A program made the translations under genes and the position numbers. DNA of 64,000 nt from Rhabditoides inermis. Taxonomy: Eukaryota > Nematoda > Chromadorea > Rhabditida > Rhabditidae. Positions 63,328 to 64,000 of this stretch are shown piece by piece (positions within the stretch are counted from its first letter, which is position 1; each line of letters begins with the position of its first letter). The stretch lies in NCBI GenBank assembly GCA_963966185.1, contig CAWZYM010000216.1:628501-692500 (forward strand). Direction: 5' to 3'. A model generated the notes under the pieces. It ran no database searches. It was not told the origin of the DNA and saw nothing but the letters and a program-made list of their open reading frames with translations.

Positions 63328-64000
63328 CAATACATTCGTTGACAATACGACATTCAAATTATCGTAAATATAGGTTTCGTAAATATTTTTGAACTAAGTA
63401 TAAATGTGAAACTGTTATTTACTTTTTTCACGAAGTAGATAAGTATTCTATAAAATGCAGTTACCGTCATATAAGACATCAAATCTCAGTGTTGTGTTTT
63501 GTGTTCTTTATTACCACCTTTCCAACAATACCCCACAACACCACAACTTTTGAAAGTTATTTTTGAATATTCCCGACCTATTTGAACAACTCTCGTGTCA
63601 CTTCATTTTCACAATATCGCGCCACATCTGTGTGATCTGTCGCGCGCGGATCGGTCCGCTTATCGCTCGCCGCTGTCTCAGCGAGTGGCACGCGCCGCAT
63701 GAGCCCGCGCAGTGCGGCCGCCATTGCAAAGTGCAAAGTCAGTGCATGCCGCCTTTGAAGATTCCCACGCGGCGCGGCGCGCGACTGTGACAAGCGAAAA
63801 GCGCGCGGCGATGAGCGGGCCGAGCCGTGCCGGCGCAGTGACATGTCTGCACATTCATTGTTATTTTTGGTAAGTCTGTCTGAGCGTAAATAATGTACCG
63901 GCGACACATAGCCGTTCCGTGCTGCCTCTCCTCTCTCTCTCTCTCCCTCCCGAAAAGTCGATGACCCCGTTCAAAAAGCCATCCATCCAGACAATCTTTA
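63328..64000. other. Right-edge region without a supported gene
   Basis: AT-rich to about 63640, then GC-rich with many GCGC words, ending in a short CT tract near 63930. An ATG at 63843 leads to a GGTAAGT at about 63869 and could be a first exon, but nothing beyond the window can confirm it. Confidence 0.35.

Overview
This is a eukaryotic nuclear window that most resembles a nematode, with a compact diplogastrid-like (Pristionchus-type) gene style. The evidence is many coding exons of about 60-200 bases, protein families and lengths close to nematode orthologues, TTTAG/TTGTTTAG acceptors just upstream of start codons as expected for spliced-leader trans-splicing, a nematode-type SH2 tyrosine kinase and a decayed nematode-type chemoreceptor. 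The species cannot be fixed from sequence alone. All gene models were built by reading splice junctions and checking phase by hand. Every exon chain given as a gene keeps frame from start to stop, except where marked partial or broken.

Layout. 1-9.1 kb (minus): a partial small secreted/membrane protein, a 157-aa glycine-rich membrane protein, and its 281-aa paralogue. A 2.6-kb intron of the 281-aa gene holds two tandem plus-strand genes (129 and 130 aa) with TATA boxes. 9.8-25.3 kb (minus): cohesin SMC1 (36 exons, 1247 aa), whose introns hold an RTE-type retrotransposon fragment, a MITE inside a splice donor, two tRNA-like elements and several tandem intron repeats. 26.2-34.6 kb (plus): cytosolic isoleucyl-tRNA synthetase (27 exons, 1137 aa), divergent from SMC1. 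35.1-41.6 kb (plus): an MFS sugar transporter (15 exons, 541 aa) with a 60-bp x 13 array over one of its splice acceptors. 42.1-46.2 kb (minus): a retinol-dehydrogenase-like SDR (13 exons, 338 aa) lacking the catalytic lysine, with a U6 snRNA-like sequence at the end of one intron. 46.2-49.4 kb: repeat-rich intergenic DNA. 49.4-53.4 kb (plus): an SPSB3-like SPRY/SOCS-box protein (327 aa). 54.7-56.6 kb: a fold-back element and a broken chemoreceptor split by a Tc1-type element. 57.9-61.9 kb (plus): an SH2-tyrosine kinase (476 aa). 62.9-63.3 kb: one MITE nested inside another.

The genes do not form one pathway. SMC1 (chromosome cohesion) and IARS (translation) are housekeeping genes sharing a divergent promoter region; the others are unrelated neighbours.

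The most unusual theme is how introns are built. At least a dozen exon-intron junctions have been copied in tandem together with their splice site. A set of short introns share a GTACTGTA...TACCGTATACC plan from donor to acceptor, like introner elements. A MITE landed exactly in an SMC1 splice donor and its target-site duplication rebuilt the donor. A U6-like sequence ends flush with a CAG acceptor.
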